A stretch of DNA of 64,000 bases from Roseateles_B sp041912595. Lineage in GTDB: Bacteria > Pseudomonadota > Gammaproteobacteria > Burkholderiales > Burkholderiaceae_C. Location: positions 48,410 to 112,409 of the forward strand of contig JAYRMR010000009.1 of the NCBI GenBank assembly GCA_041912595.1, given 5' to 3'. The notes below the pieces were generated by a model that was given only the letters and a program-made list of their open reading frames with translations, had not been told where the DNA came from and ran no database searches. A program made the translations under genes and the position numbers. Numbering within the stretch: position 1 is the first letter of the stretch; each line of letters opens with the position of its first letter. This document shows, in pieces, positions 8,056 through 16,900 of the stretch.

Positions 8056-8676
8056 ATGCCCAATCAGCAGGCAGGCCCGCGGAAGATCCCGAGCCAGGCG
8101 CGTTCCCGACGCATGGTCGACACCATTCTCGAGGCGGCCGCCGGCGTGCTCGCCGAGCGCGGCTACGCCGGCACCAGCACGAATCTGGTGGCGGAGCGCG
8201 CGGGGGTGAGCGTCGGCTCGGTGTACCAGTACTTTCCGAACAAGGACTCGCTCGTCCATGCGCTGCACGAGCGCCATGCCGGGCAGATGTTCCAGGTGAT
8301 CGAGGCGGTGCTGGGCACCGGCCCGCGCGTGACGCTGCGAGGCCACATCGAGGCCATCGTGCGGGCGCTGATGGCCGCGCACCTCGTCGAGCCCAGATTG
8401 CACCGGGTGCTGGAGCAGGAGCTGCCCTTCTTTGACGTGCCCAAGGCCGACGACAGCCCCTCGGACAAGGGCATCTTCGTGCGCATCCGGCAGCTGCTCG
8501 AACTGCACCAGGCCGAGATCGTGCCGCAGGACCTCCAACTGGCCGCCTGGGTGATCCAGCGCATCCTGGAATCCATGGTGCATGCCGCCGTGCTGGAGCC
8601 GCCGCCGGGCTTCTCCATGCCCGACATCGAGCGGGCCATCGTGGACGCGGTGATGGGCTACCTCGGGGCCCGGTGA
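8056..8676 (+). CDS. TetR/AcrR-family transcriptional regulator
   Basis: One-domain DNA-binding repressor with a ligand-binding helical C-terminus (206 aa). The helix-turn-helix is visible in GTSTNLVAERAGVSVGSVYQ followed by YFPNKDSL, the classic TetR signature. I chose the ATG at 8056 over an in-frame codon 12 residues upstream because the family N-terminus is short and basic (PRKIPSQARSRRMVDTILEA). It lies between the biosynthetic operon and the divergent luxR unit, so it may control the EmrAB pump or the pathway in response to the product. No operator was identified with certainty. Confidence 0.9.
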   Translation: MPNQQAGPRKIPSQARSRRMVDTILEAAAGVLAERGYAGTSTNLVAERAGVSVGSVYQYFPNKDSLVHALHERHAGQMFQVIEAVLGTGPRVTLRGHIEAIVRALMAAHLVEPRLHRVLEQELPFFDVPKADDSPSDKGIFVRIRQLLELHQAEIVPQDLQLAAWVIQRILESMVHAAVLEPPPGFSMPDIERAIVDAVMGYLGAR

Positions 8677-8738
8677 TCGATCGGGTATCCGGCTTGCTCA
8701 ATGAGGCAGCCACGGGCCATGACGCCCAGGAGACCCGC

Positions 8739-9068
8739 ATGCAATCCCACCACCGCCTCACCCTCATCGCCGCCTGCAACGCCTGCGCGGACGCCTGCGA
8801 CCACTGCGCCGCCACCTGCCTGCACGAACCGGACCTGCCGCATCTGGCGCACTGCATTGCCATGGACATGGACTGCGCCGCCATTTGCCGCGTCACGGCG
8901 GCGTGCCTCTCCCGGCAGACGCCCTTTGCCCGAGCCCTGACGGCCGCCTGCAGCCTGGCCTGCGAGGCCTGCGCACTCGCCTGCGAGCGGCACTCGCATG
9001 AGCACTGCCAGCGCTGCGCCGAGGCTTGCCGGCAATGCGCCAATGAATGCCACCAGCTCGCGGCCTGA
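8739..9068 (+). CDS. four-helix-bundle copper-binding protein (DUF326-type)
   Basis: Small Cys/His-rich protein (109 aa) with repeated CxxxC-type motifs: ACNACADACDHCAATC, DCAAICRVTAAC, ACSLACEACALACE and HCQRCAEACRQCANEC. This spacing is typical of DUF326 and Csp-like copper-storage four-helix bundles, in which Cys pairs line the core. The start at 8739 has AGGAG six bases upstream. There is no signal peptide, so a cytosolic role is likely. It follows tetR by 62 bp. Tropodithietic acid-type tropolones bind metals, so a metal buffer beside such a cluster makes sense, but this link is inferred. Confidence 0.85.
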   Translation: MQSHHRLTLIAACNACADACDHCAATCLHEPDLPHLAHCIAMDMDCAAICRVTAACLSRQTPFARALTAACSLACEACALACERHSHEHCQRCAEACRQCANECHQLAA

Positions 9069-9072
9069 TCCT

Positions 9073-9094
9073 CCCTTGCCCATGCCGGCAGGGG
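9073..9094. terminator. possible hairpin between convergent genes
   Basis: CCCTTGCC and GGCAGGGG can form an 8-bp stem (one G-T pair) around a six-base loop, in the gap between the convergent copper-binding and luxR stops. There is no T-tract, so efficient factor-independent termination is doubtful. Confidence 0.35.
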
Positions 9095-9106
9095 CGGGCG
9101 CCGCAC

Positions 9107-9826
9107 TCAGAACAGCATGCCCAGGACAGCCGCCTTCAGCGCCGCCTGCGTCTTGTTGGTCGAGTTGAGCTTCAGGGTGGCCTTGGCGACGTGGAAGTTG
9201 ATCGTGCGCTTGGTCAGCCCAAGGATGAGGGCGATCTCGGAAGACGTCTTGCCGTCGGCCGTCCAGCGCAGGATCGTGCGCTCGCGTTCGCTCAGCTGCG
9301 AGTCCGGGCGATGGAACAGCTGCGGGAGGCGCCGCTTCAGGATGCGCTCGTGAAGATGCTGGGCGAAGTTGCGCAGCTCACCGGCCTTGTCCTCGAACTC
9401 GCCCAGCGTCACCGGCTCCGTTGAACGCGTGAACGACATCGCGCCGATGATGCCGTGCTCGGTGCGAACGGGCAGGGTGCAGCCGAAGCGCATGCCGTGG
9501 CGCTGGGCGGCATGCCAGAAGCTGCTCAGGCCTTCGAGGTCGCCCGAGGACCACAGCCAAGGGTTCCAGTCCGTCTGCGCATGCCGGATCCAGGGGTCCT
9601 GGGCGGAGAAGGATTCCCGCGTGTAGGTCTCCTGCCACCCATCGGGGGCATGGCCCGCCTGGATGACCGCCGGACGCGTCATGGGCGGGTAGATGTGGGC
9701 CAGGTAGAGGCAGTGCTCGAAGCCCAGCCGGCTGGCGGCAAAAGCCATCAGGTGCTCGCATTCCCCCCCGTCGGCATCGATCCCGGTTCGGGGCGGCACG
9801 GCGGCCCTTTCGATGATTCCCTGCAT
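9107..9826 (-). CDS. LuxR-family regulator with acyl-homoserine-lactone-type domain (LuxR solo)
   Basis: Quorum-sensing type regulator (239 aa) with an N-terminal autoinducer-binding domain (about residues 20-165) and a C-terminal LuxR HTH. The key ligand-pocket residues fit the family spacing: W and Y in GWQETY, D in SAQDPW, and W in NPWLW. The HTH reads LSERERTILRWTADGKTSSE followed by IALILGLTKRTINFHV. No luxI-type synthase lies in the window, so it may answer a signal made elsewhere or by other cells. It faces away from the PheA-like gene and is separated from it by about 360 bp. A lux-box-like dyad at 12707-12722 marks a likely target promoter. Confidence 0.93.
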   Translation of the reverse strand: MQGIIERAAVPPRTGIDADGGECEHLMAFAASRLGFEHCLYLAHIYPPMTRPAVIQAGHAPDGWQETYTRESFSAQDPWIRHAQTDWNPWLWSSGDLEGLSSFWHAAQRHGMRFGCTLPVRTEHGIIGAMSFTRSTEPVTLGEFEDKAGELRNFAQHLHERILKRRLPQLFHRPDSQLSERERTILRWTADGKTSSEIALILGLTKRTINFHVAKATLKLNSTNKTQAALKAAVLGMLF

Positions 9827-10184
9827 GTGTGACTCCCTTGTCGTCGAATTTGTAGAGCGAATATCTGACTAAGTACTCGCGTTTTTATGCATTCTCTGAC
9901 GTCACGGTTGATGCGCCGCAGCAATTCGTATCCGTTCGTAACAATGACAGTGATTCACCCCATGAATTTCAATCAAATCAATGTCTTATGCTCGACAAAC
10001 ATTCCTAGAGGGCCGATCTCAATGACTCGGACGGTGTTCTCACGATGCGCTAGACCCCGGCAATCACGTGGGATTCAGCTGGACATTCCAGAAATTACAC
10101 GAGCAAACATTCGCAAGTTGGGCGCATGTTCGCTGCGCACCCCGGCGCGCAGCGCCACGGGTCACGCGGGCGCTCGCCTCGTCA
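9827..10184. other. 358-bp AT-richer intergenic region upstream of luxR
   Basis: This stretch is clearly less GC-rich than its surroundings and carries no convincing gene. It should contain the luxR promoter and the end of the PheA-like transcript. It holds the second GTACTCGCGTTT motif. No lux box (CTG-N10-CAG) was found in it. Confidence 0.5.
9873..9884. repeat. 12-base motif GTACTCGCGTTT, copy 2
   Basis: Exact second copy of the motif at 7865-7876, located 47-58 bp upstream of the luxR start codon, a position where a regulator could act. Confidence 0.45.
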
Positions 10185-10883
10185 TCAGCCGGGCGCGCCC
10201 GGCCCTTGCAGGCAGCCGAGCAGCCGGAGTTCCAGCGCGGCCGCGGAGGCCTCGCTCACCGCTTCTTGCGCCCGCGGGCACGTCGGGGGCGCCTCCACGG
10301 TGAAGTGGAAGCGGTAGTGCCAGCCGTCAACGCGCGCGGGGCGGGCACACCAATGCGCGATCGACAGGCCGCGCGCCGCGAAGGGCACCAGGAAGTCCAC
10401 GAGGGTTCCCGTCCGCTGCGGCAGCAGGGCGGCCAGCATCAGGCGATCCGGACAGCCCAGGGGAGGGCAGTCCCACGCGGCAATGACCCCGCAACGGATC
10501 CGCCGGTTGCCGGGCGCCGCCGCCAGCACCCGCTCGCCGATGACCTGGACCGCACCGGCGTACAGCAGGTCATGGCTGCGATTGACCGGCCCCGCCTCGC
10601 TGCATTCCAGCGGAAGCAGACCGAAGGCGCAGTCGCCCGCGACGACCGCCGCATGGACCGCATCCAGACTGCCCAACCGCCGCAGCGCCGTCCCGGCCCC
10701 GAGCAAGGGCGAAGGCAGGCCGGGCGTGACGCCGTCCGCCGGACAGGCCACCTCGAGACCGCCCCCGGCCGGCCACGGCGCGGACGCGGCGCCACCCTCG
10801 CGCGAGGCCAGCGCCCGCATCTGCAGGGCGACGCCGGTCAGCGCCGCGCGCGGTGGCGCGGCCTCACGCAGGGACGGCCCCAT
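10185..10883 (-). CDS. prephenate-dehydratase-like protein (TdaC-like)
   Basis: Compact P-protein-like polypeptide (232 aa). The dehydratase part is recognisable from FGLLPLECSEAGPVNRSHDL, which matches the PheA pattern GxxPxENSxxGxVxxTxD. The ACT-like region is RTGTLVDFLVPFAARGLSIA followed by a WHYRFHFTVE strand. The catalytic T-R-F motif of true prephenate dehydratases is not seen; the matching stretch reads CPDRLML. It may therefore do another reaction. I prefer the ATG at 10883; a GTG at 10895 is possible. Either overlaps the end of the acyl-CoA-dehydrogenase-like gene. TdaC of the tropodithietic acid pathway is a prephenate-dehydratase homologue, which fits the neighbours. Confidence 0.78.
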   Translation of the reverse strand: MGPSLREAAPPRAALTGVALQMRALASREGGAASAPWPAGGGLEVACPADGVTPGLPSPLLGAGTALRRLGSLDAVHAAVVAGDCAFGLLPLECSEAGPVNRSHDLLYAGAVQVIGERVLAAAPGNRRIRCGVIAAWDCPPLGCPDRLMLAALLPQRTGTLVDFLVPFAARGLSIAHWCARPARVDGWHYRFHFTVEAPPTCPRAQEAVSEASAAALELRLLGCLQGPGAPG

Positions 10884-12159
10884 GGCGGGCGCCACCCCGG
10901 GCGTCGTCCGTGAGCGCGGGCTTGCCCGCCCCGGCGCTCCGCAGCGATGCGGCAGACGACGGCGCGGCCGCCGGTCGGCTCATCTGGTTGAAGATGTTCT
11001 TGCGATGCATCTCCTCAGTGCCGCCCACGCTGGCGAAGCCCAGCGCATCGCGCATCAGCGTCGCCACCGGGCCCTCGTGGTAGCCCCGGCTGCCGTACAG
11101 GCGGACGAGGTCCTGCGCACTGCGGATCAGGTCCTCGGAGCCCACCAGCTTGGCCACCGAGCAGGCCAGCAGCGCGTCCGGCTCCTCATGGAGCAGACGG
11201 CCCAGCGCGCCCAGGGCGGTCCAGCGGCTGCGCTCCATGCCGATGCGGATGTCGGTCAGGCGGCGCTGCACGTATTGGTGCTCGACGATGGCCTCCTGGA
11301 AGCTGTGCCTCGACTCGGCATAGCGCATCGCGTCGTCCAGGAAGGGCGTCGCGAGGTGCGCCGCGACCAGGCCGTAGTAGGCGCGGCCCAGGGAGATGAT
11401 GTCCACCAGCTGACGCAGCCCGCGCCGTGGCGCACCCAGCACCTGGGCTTGCGGGATGAAGACGTCCTGGAACGCGAGGCTGCCCGTGGGCAGGGCGGTG
11501 TTGCCCAGCTTGCGGTCTGGCGGGCCGGCGCTCAGGCCGGGCGCGCCGCGGTCCACGAAGACCAGCGCCACGCCGCCCTCCGCATCGTCATGGCGGCAGA
11601 CGATCAGCGAGAAGTCCGCCATCGGCGCATGGGCGATGTTGTACTTGCTGCCGTTGAGCCGATAGCCGCCCTCGCAGGCGCTGAGCGTGCTGCGGATGCT
11701 GCGGTCGTCCGTACCGGTATTCGGCTCCGCGATGCCGGTGGCGCACAGCTCGCCGCGCCGCAGCGCCGCCAGGTAGAGGCGCTGCTGCTCGGGCGAGCCA
11801 TGGCGCTGCAGGGCGCGCACCATCCCGGCCTGCGCGATGACCGACAGCAGCAGCGCCGGCGCGCGGAAGGTCGAGGCCAGGCCCTCCAGCGCCGCGGTGA
11901 AGTTCCACCAGGCCTCCGGGCGGGCCGCCTGCTCGACGTCGGCATGGGCGATGAGCTCCCACAGCCCGGACTCCCCCAGGCGCTGCCAGCGAACGGTGTC
12001 GAAGCCGCTCGCAGCGTCGCTCCCGTCTCCGTCCAGGACGGCACCCTCGCTGCCCTCGTCGGCCGTGAGGGCGGGATCCGCCGCGGGCGCCAGCGCCGCG
12101 CCCAAGGCGGCGAAGCGCTCGCGCAAGGCCAGCTGCTGCGCAGACCACTGCATCATCAT
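10864..12159 (-). CDS. acyl-CoA-dehydrogenase-like flavoenzyme (TdaE-like)
   Basis: Full-length acyl-CoA dehydrogenase fold (431 aa). The mid-domain is visible in CATGIAEPNTGTDDRSIRST and GGYRLNGSKYNIAH, and the C-terminal helical domain in DLVRLYGSRGYHEG. In ordinary dehydrogenases a catalytic Glu lies in a YEGT-like motif. Here that stretch is SVGGTEEMH, so the Glu is replaced by Gly. TdaE of tropodithietic acid biosynthesis is an acyl-CoA-dehydrogenase relative that works as an oxygenase on a seven-ring CoA thioester, and this protein may do likewise. I start at the first of three ATGs (12159), which has GGGAG six bases upstream. It lies 19 bp after the thioesterase gene. Confidence 0.85.
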   Translation of the reverse strand: MMMQWSAQQLALRERFAALGAALAPAADPALTADEGSEGAVLDGDGSDAASGFDTVRWQRLGESGLWELIAHADVEQAARPEAWWNFTAALEGLASTFRAPALLLSVIAQAGMVRALQRHGSPEQQRLYLAALRRGELCATGIAEPNTGTDDRSIRSTLSACEGGYRLNGSKYNIAHAPMADFSLIVCRHDDAEGGVALVFVDRGAPGLSAGPPDRKLGNTALPTGSLAFQDVFIPQAQVLGAPRRGLRQLVDIISLGRAYYGLVAAHLATPFLDDAMRYAESRHSFQEAIVEHQYVQRRLTDIRIGMERSRWTALGALGRLLHEEPDALLACSVAKLVGSEDLIRSAQDLVRLYGSRGYHEGPVATLMRDALGFASVGGTEEMHRKNIFNQMSRPAAAPSSAASLRSAGAGKPALTDDARGGARHGAVPA

Positions 12160-12178
12160 GGCGTGCTCCCGGCGAGCG

Positions 12179-12592
12179 TCAGACCGCACCCTGGAATTCC
12201 AGGATCTGCGACTTGAAGGACTCGGGCACCGGCGTGGTCTTGTTGCTGTCGTAGTCGAACATCACGTGCTTGGAGTAGCCGCGCGCCACGACGGTGTCCT
12301 GGCCGTCATCGCGGTGCATCACGTGCTCGATCTCGAAGCTCTTGGTGCCGAAGCCGCTCACACGGCTGCGCACCACCAGGCTGTCGCCGAACATGGCCGG
12401 CTGCACGTACTCGCACGCCGTCTTGACCATGATGTGCGGCAGCTTCTCGTGCTTGGGCACGGCCAGCACCTTGAACATGAATTCGAGGTAGGCGTGCTGC
12501 AGGTAGTCGTAGTAGACCGGGCTGCTGACATGACCCATGGAATCCGTGTCCCGGTACTTGACCTGGATGGGGGTCTCGAAGTGCTTGATCAT
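12179..12592 (-). CDS. hotdog-fold acyl-CoA thioesterase (TdaD-like)
   Basis: Single-domain 4-hydroxybenzoyl-CoA-thioesterase-type protein (137 aa). The N-terminal motif VKYRDTDSMGHVSSPVYYDY contains the usual catalytic Asp region and central helix, followed by the beta-sheet segment SRVSGFGTKSFEIEHVMHRD. The start at 12592 has AGGAG five bases upstream; a longer in-frame version lacks one. It is the first gene of a reverse operon with the flavoenzyme and PheA-like genes. Tropone pathways use such a thioesterase to release or divert a cycloheptatriene-type CoA ester. A lux box sits 115 bp upstream. Confidence 0.88.
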   Translation of the reverse strand: MIKHFETPIQVKYRDTDSMGHVSSPVYYDYLQHAYLEFMFKVLAVPKHEKLPHIMVKTACEYVQPAMFGDSLVVRSRVSGFGTKSFEIEHVMHRDDGQDTVVARGYSKHVMFDYDSNKTTPVPESFKSQILEFQGAV

Positions 12593-12706
12593 GGGGGCTC
12601 CTGTGGCTTGTGTGGGGTGGTTGACAGGCTCGTGGCGCGCTGTCCGGGGCATCCCGGCAGCGCGTCCGGCCTGCGGCAGTGTTGCGGCAGGCCCCCCGGG
12701 TGGCTA

Positions 12707-12722
12707 CTGTCACCAGTCACAG
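12707..12722. promoter_or_regulatory. lux-box-like operator
   Basis: CTGTCACCAGTCACAG fits CTG-N10-CAG with extended arms CTGT/ACAG and resembles CepR/LuxR-type sites. It is 115 bp upstream of the thioesterase start, within the 200-bp gap that must hold the reverse operon promoter. It is the only such dyad I found in the nearby intergenic regions. Confidence 0.6.
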
Positions 12723-12794
12723 TGAGCGGGTCATGCGGCGGACGTGATGTCGGTGCGTTAGCCGCGCTGTGGGATCGCTCGCGCCGATGCGACG

Positions 12795-13853
12795 TCAGGC
12801 ATCGCCCGCGAGATGCGCCGGGTCCAGCAGCTCCCGCAGCAGGGACTCGGGAAGGTCGGTCACGGCCATCGCCACGTCGAGCACCGTGCGGCCCTCGGCC
12901 CAGGCCTGCTGCGCGATGGCGGTGGCGCGCGCATAGCCGATCAGGGGGCTCAGCGCCGTCGCCAGCATGGGCTGATGCGCCAGCGTGCGACGGAGCTGTT
13001 CGCTGTTCACGCGAAAGCCGGCGATGGCCTGGTCCGCCAGAAGCGGCATCGCGCAGGCCAGCAGGCCGATGCTGTCCAGCAGCGTCGCGGCCATCAGGGG
13101 CAGCATCGTGTTGAGCTCGAAGCTGCCGGACTGGCCCGCGATCGTCAGCGTGGCGTCGTGCCCCATGACCTGCGCCGCCACCATGGCCACGGCCTCCGGC
13201 ACCACCGGATTGACCTTGCCCGGCATGATGGACGAGCCCGGCTGCAGCGCTTCCAGCTCGATCTCCCCGAGCCCCGCGATCGGGCCGGAGTTCATCCAGC
13301 GCAGGTCATTGGCGATCTTCATCAGCGTCACCGCCAGCACCTTGAGCGCGCCGGACGCCGCCACGAGGTCGTCCTGTGCGCTCATCAGCGCCATCGGGCG
13401 CGGGGACGGCTGCAGCACCAGGCCCGTGCGGCGCGTCAGCAGCCGGCAGGCCTCGGCGGCCATCGCCGGATGCGCGTTGGCGCCCGTGCCCACGGCCGTT
13501 CCGCCGAGCGGCAGGCTTTGCAGGGCCGGCAGCAGCTGCCGCACGTGGCGCTCTGCGCTTCGCAGCTGAAAGGCCCAGGCCTCGAGCACCTGGCTGAAGC
13601 GCACGGGCAGGGCGTCCATCAGGTGCGTCCGGCCCGTCTTGATCTCCTCATGCAGCTGCGGCGCCTTGGCCAGCACCGTGTGGCGCAGGTGGGCCAGGGC
13701 CGGCAGCAGGCGCTGCTGCAGGGCGAGCGCCGCCGCGAGGCGCAGGGCGCTCGGGACGACGTCATTGCTGCTCTGGCCCGCGTTGACGTGGTCGTTCGGA
13801 TGCACCGCATGGCCCGCCCGCCGCGCGGCGAGCGTCGCCACGACCTCGTTGAG
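12795..13853 (-). pseudogene. fumarase/aspartase-superfamily gene, 5' end removed by insertion
   Basis: C-terminal three quarters of a class II fumarase-like lyase. Conserved blocks include HPNDHVNAGQSSNDVVPSA, KTGRTHLMDALPVRF and the family signature GSSIMPGKVN. Homology begins abruptly at about LNEVVATL, so roughly the first 110 residues of a 460-residue family are missing. Directly upstream the DNA turns into the AT-richer end of a Tn3-family element. The missing part is not elsewhere in the window. The gene may be ordinary metabolism next to the cluster, or a pathway lyase. Either way this copy looks inactivated. Confidence 0.85.
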
Positions 13854-13967
13854 GGTTGGCCACGATCCTGGAAATTTTGTCCAAAAATCAGCCTAAGTCT
13901 TTGAAACTCATAGCGTTTTTGGCCTCAAAACTTTCTCTGCAGGTCGGCATCCCCAGTCGGTCAAGCC

Positions 13968-16900
13968 TTACGCCCTCTGTGCCCGCTCTTTGAACCCAAA
14001 CCGGACGCGCGTGTTCATCGGCTCGACCGTCCGCTCCAGGTCCATGATGTAGTCGCCGAAGCGGTTGATGTGGATCGTTCTGTACGGTGACAACCGAGCG
14101 AGCAGCTCTGGCGTGATCTCGAAGACGCCCTGCTCCTGCATCTTTTTCAGCACCGCGGTCATGCGGTGGACGTTGGCGAGGATGAGCATGTTGGCCACGA
14201 GATGGTTGTACTTGACCACCTTCACCTGCTCGTGCCGGACGTTCTCGGCCATGATCCCTTGACCGCCGAAGAAGGCCCAGCCGGCGAACTCGTGGAACTC
14301 CTCCGCCTTGTTGGTCTCGGCGTGGATGGTCTGGCGGAGGTCAGGCTCGTTGATGTAGCGCATCAGGAAGATGGTGCGGATGACGCGCCCCAGTTCTCTG
14401 AACGCGAAATACAGCTTGTTCTTCCGACTGGCGCTGCCCAGGCGCCGCAACAAGGTCGAGGGCCTGACCAAGCCGGCCTTGATGGACACGACCACGCGCA
14501 GCATGTCCTCGTAGTGCCGCTCGATCAGGTCCCAATCGATGGTGCGGCCTGAGAACAGCGGCTCAATGTTCTGGTAACGCACATCCTTGTTGGGCTTGAA
14601 GAACGTCAGGTCCTTGATGTTGCGGATGCGCGGCATCAGCTCGATGCCCAACAGGTGGGACAGCGCAAAAACGGGCGTGCTCTGCGCCTGGGTGTCGCCA
14701 TGGACCGTGTCCGGCTTGATGTCCGAATCGTTGCTCATGAGACCATCGAGGATGTAGGTGGCCTCGTACACGCCACAGGGGATGAAGGAGCTGAACAGCG
14801 CCATATAGGTGTCCGAGACGTGGAAGTAGCCGATGGCGCCATAGCCGCCGTAGCGGATGTGGTACTCGGACATCAGGTTCTTCTCGTACATCGACCACTT
14901 CGTGCCGTCGGCGGCGACATGCTTTCCCGTTCCCCAAAACCGCGGCAGCGCAAACCGATTGAACGCGTTGATGACCTTGGTGATCGCCTTGTCCAGGCGA
15001 TCCTCCGTCACATGGTGCAGGTTCAGCCAGGCAATCTGCTTGCGCGACATGCCCTTGAGGCTTCGCGCGGTCTGGCTGGCGCCCATATTGCAGCCGTAGC
15101 AAAACAGTGTCGCGATGAAGCGGGCTCGCGGATCCTCCAGCCGGCTCTCGTGGCCTGACAGCGGCTTGAAGAGCCTGTGCAGGTTGAGCCACTGCTCGAC
15201 CTCCGTCAGGACGTCAATGATGTTGTTAAGCCCCAGCGCATCGTTGATCGCCTGGTCAAGCGCCTTGAGCTGAGGCGGCTCCTCGACCTTGTCGGTCTTG
15301 CGGATGATGAGGCCGGTCGGACCCCAGGCAACGGAGTCATTCTTGGGAAACGCCCGGTCGGTGGTCAGGGTCGCCTCCGTAAGCCGATCCTGCAACTGCG
15401 CGACGAAGGACGCGCCGTCGTGCGCCAGGTTCAACAGCTTGGTGTAGAGCGGCATCTCGGCCTGGAAGCGCTCGTCGTCCATGAAGTGCGCGCGATAGTC
15501 GTCGTACTGGTCACTGTGCGGAACAAACAGGTCGCCCGACTGCAGCTCCTCGAAGATCCTCATGAAGACCATCAGCTCAAGGTACTTGCGATGGACCAGC
15601 GTGTTGCCGTCGGCGTCCTCGGCCAGGATGAGCTTGCGCCAGCGGTCCGGGAACCACTTCAGGTCGATGTCCTCGCCACCCCCCTTGCGCACCGGTCGCA
15701 GGTATTCCTTGTGGCTGTTGCGGTGCTCCAGCACCCAGCCCAGGGCATCGGCGAACGGCGATTCCGTATAGGTGGGCATGGGCTGGATCACCTCCAGGCA
15801 CTCGAAGACCAGCGCCCGCTTGAGCGCGTAGGGCCGCAGCATGAAGGGCAAGTAGTTGTTCTCCGCGAACGCCAGGTACTCATCGCATTCGCTGATGAAC
15901 TGCTGCGGCAGATCCTGCAGCGAGTGGCCGACGGCGGCACCCCGCCGGGCGTCGGTACTCTCGCCGTCGTAGGCCACGAGCATGCCCCTGAACTGCCCCA
16001 GGAGCCGCACCATCTGCTCTCGATGCTCGAGATAGAAGGCCTTGAGCCGCGTGTCCGCGTCCCGGTCGAGCTTGCGCAGGGTCCTGACGAAGATCTCCGC
16101 GACGTCGTCGGTGGCTTGGCGCAGGCGGGAACGCACCAGCAGCACCGTCAGCGTGTAGCGCCTGTTCCACTGCAGCTCCCTCATCTGCGCAGCGTTCATC
16201 GCCTGCGCTTCCAGCGTCAGCTGCTTCAGTTTCACGGCCGCGACGCCATCGAAATCGGGCAACCCATCCGCGATGGAGGCCAGCCAACGGATGTGAACGA
16301 GAAAGCTCGCCACCTCCCGGGCGGTCGGTTGCTTGGGCTCCCGCTTGAGCCGGTCCCAATCCGTCTTTCCGCCCGTCGACGCCAGGAGCTCGTCCAGCCG
16401 CTGCCGCTTGGCCTCGTCGAGTGCCGCCATGGTGCGCTCGTAGATCGCTTGGTTGGCATTGTCGCGGGCCGCCCGCGCCATCCGCTGCAGCACGCTGTAG
16501 CCGGGCAGGACGATCTTCTCCTGTGCAATCTCTCTGACCACGATGTTGATGATGTCGTGCAAGTCCTCTTTGGTCTGCGCTGCTGCCGCCACTCGCTCGC
16601 TAATCCACTGCAACTGCGAGCGGTCGGCGTCGCACATGCCGAGCACCTGCAGCACCAGCTCCCGGTGCCTGGCGCGCTCGGCGCTGTTCTGGTAGCGGGC
16701 CAGCTCAGCCTGGGTCGGCCGGGCCACGCGGAGTTTCTTGGCGACATGGGCCACGATGGCCAATGGCACCTCTGGCAACGCAACGGAGTACCCCAGCCGC
16801 TGCATCAGCTTGAGCTGCAGCATCGCGCAAACTTTGGACATTGGGCGCCGCGGCGGCTTCTTGACCCCCTTCCAGGCGCGCTCGGCCGCCGTGGGTGTGT

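Noticed and set aside
9073..9094. Strong factor-independent terminator
   Set aside because: The hairpin is good, but no T-tract follows on either strand; it is kept only as a weak candidate.
10483..12216. Long + strand frame over the acyl-CoA-dehydrogenase-like gene
   Set aside because: The reverse strand has full family motifs; the forward translation has none.
7758..12794. An acyl-homoserine-lactone synthase gene beside luxR
   Set aside because: No LuxI-like sequence is present in the neighbouring genes or gaps, so the regulator is treated as a solo.
13854..13967. Exact left terminal repeat of the outer transposon
   Set aside because: A likely end is present, but no partner repeat was found inside the window, so exact limits could not be set.
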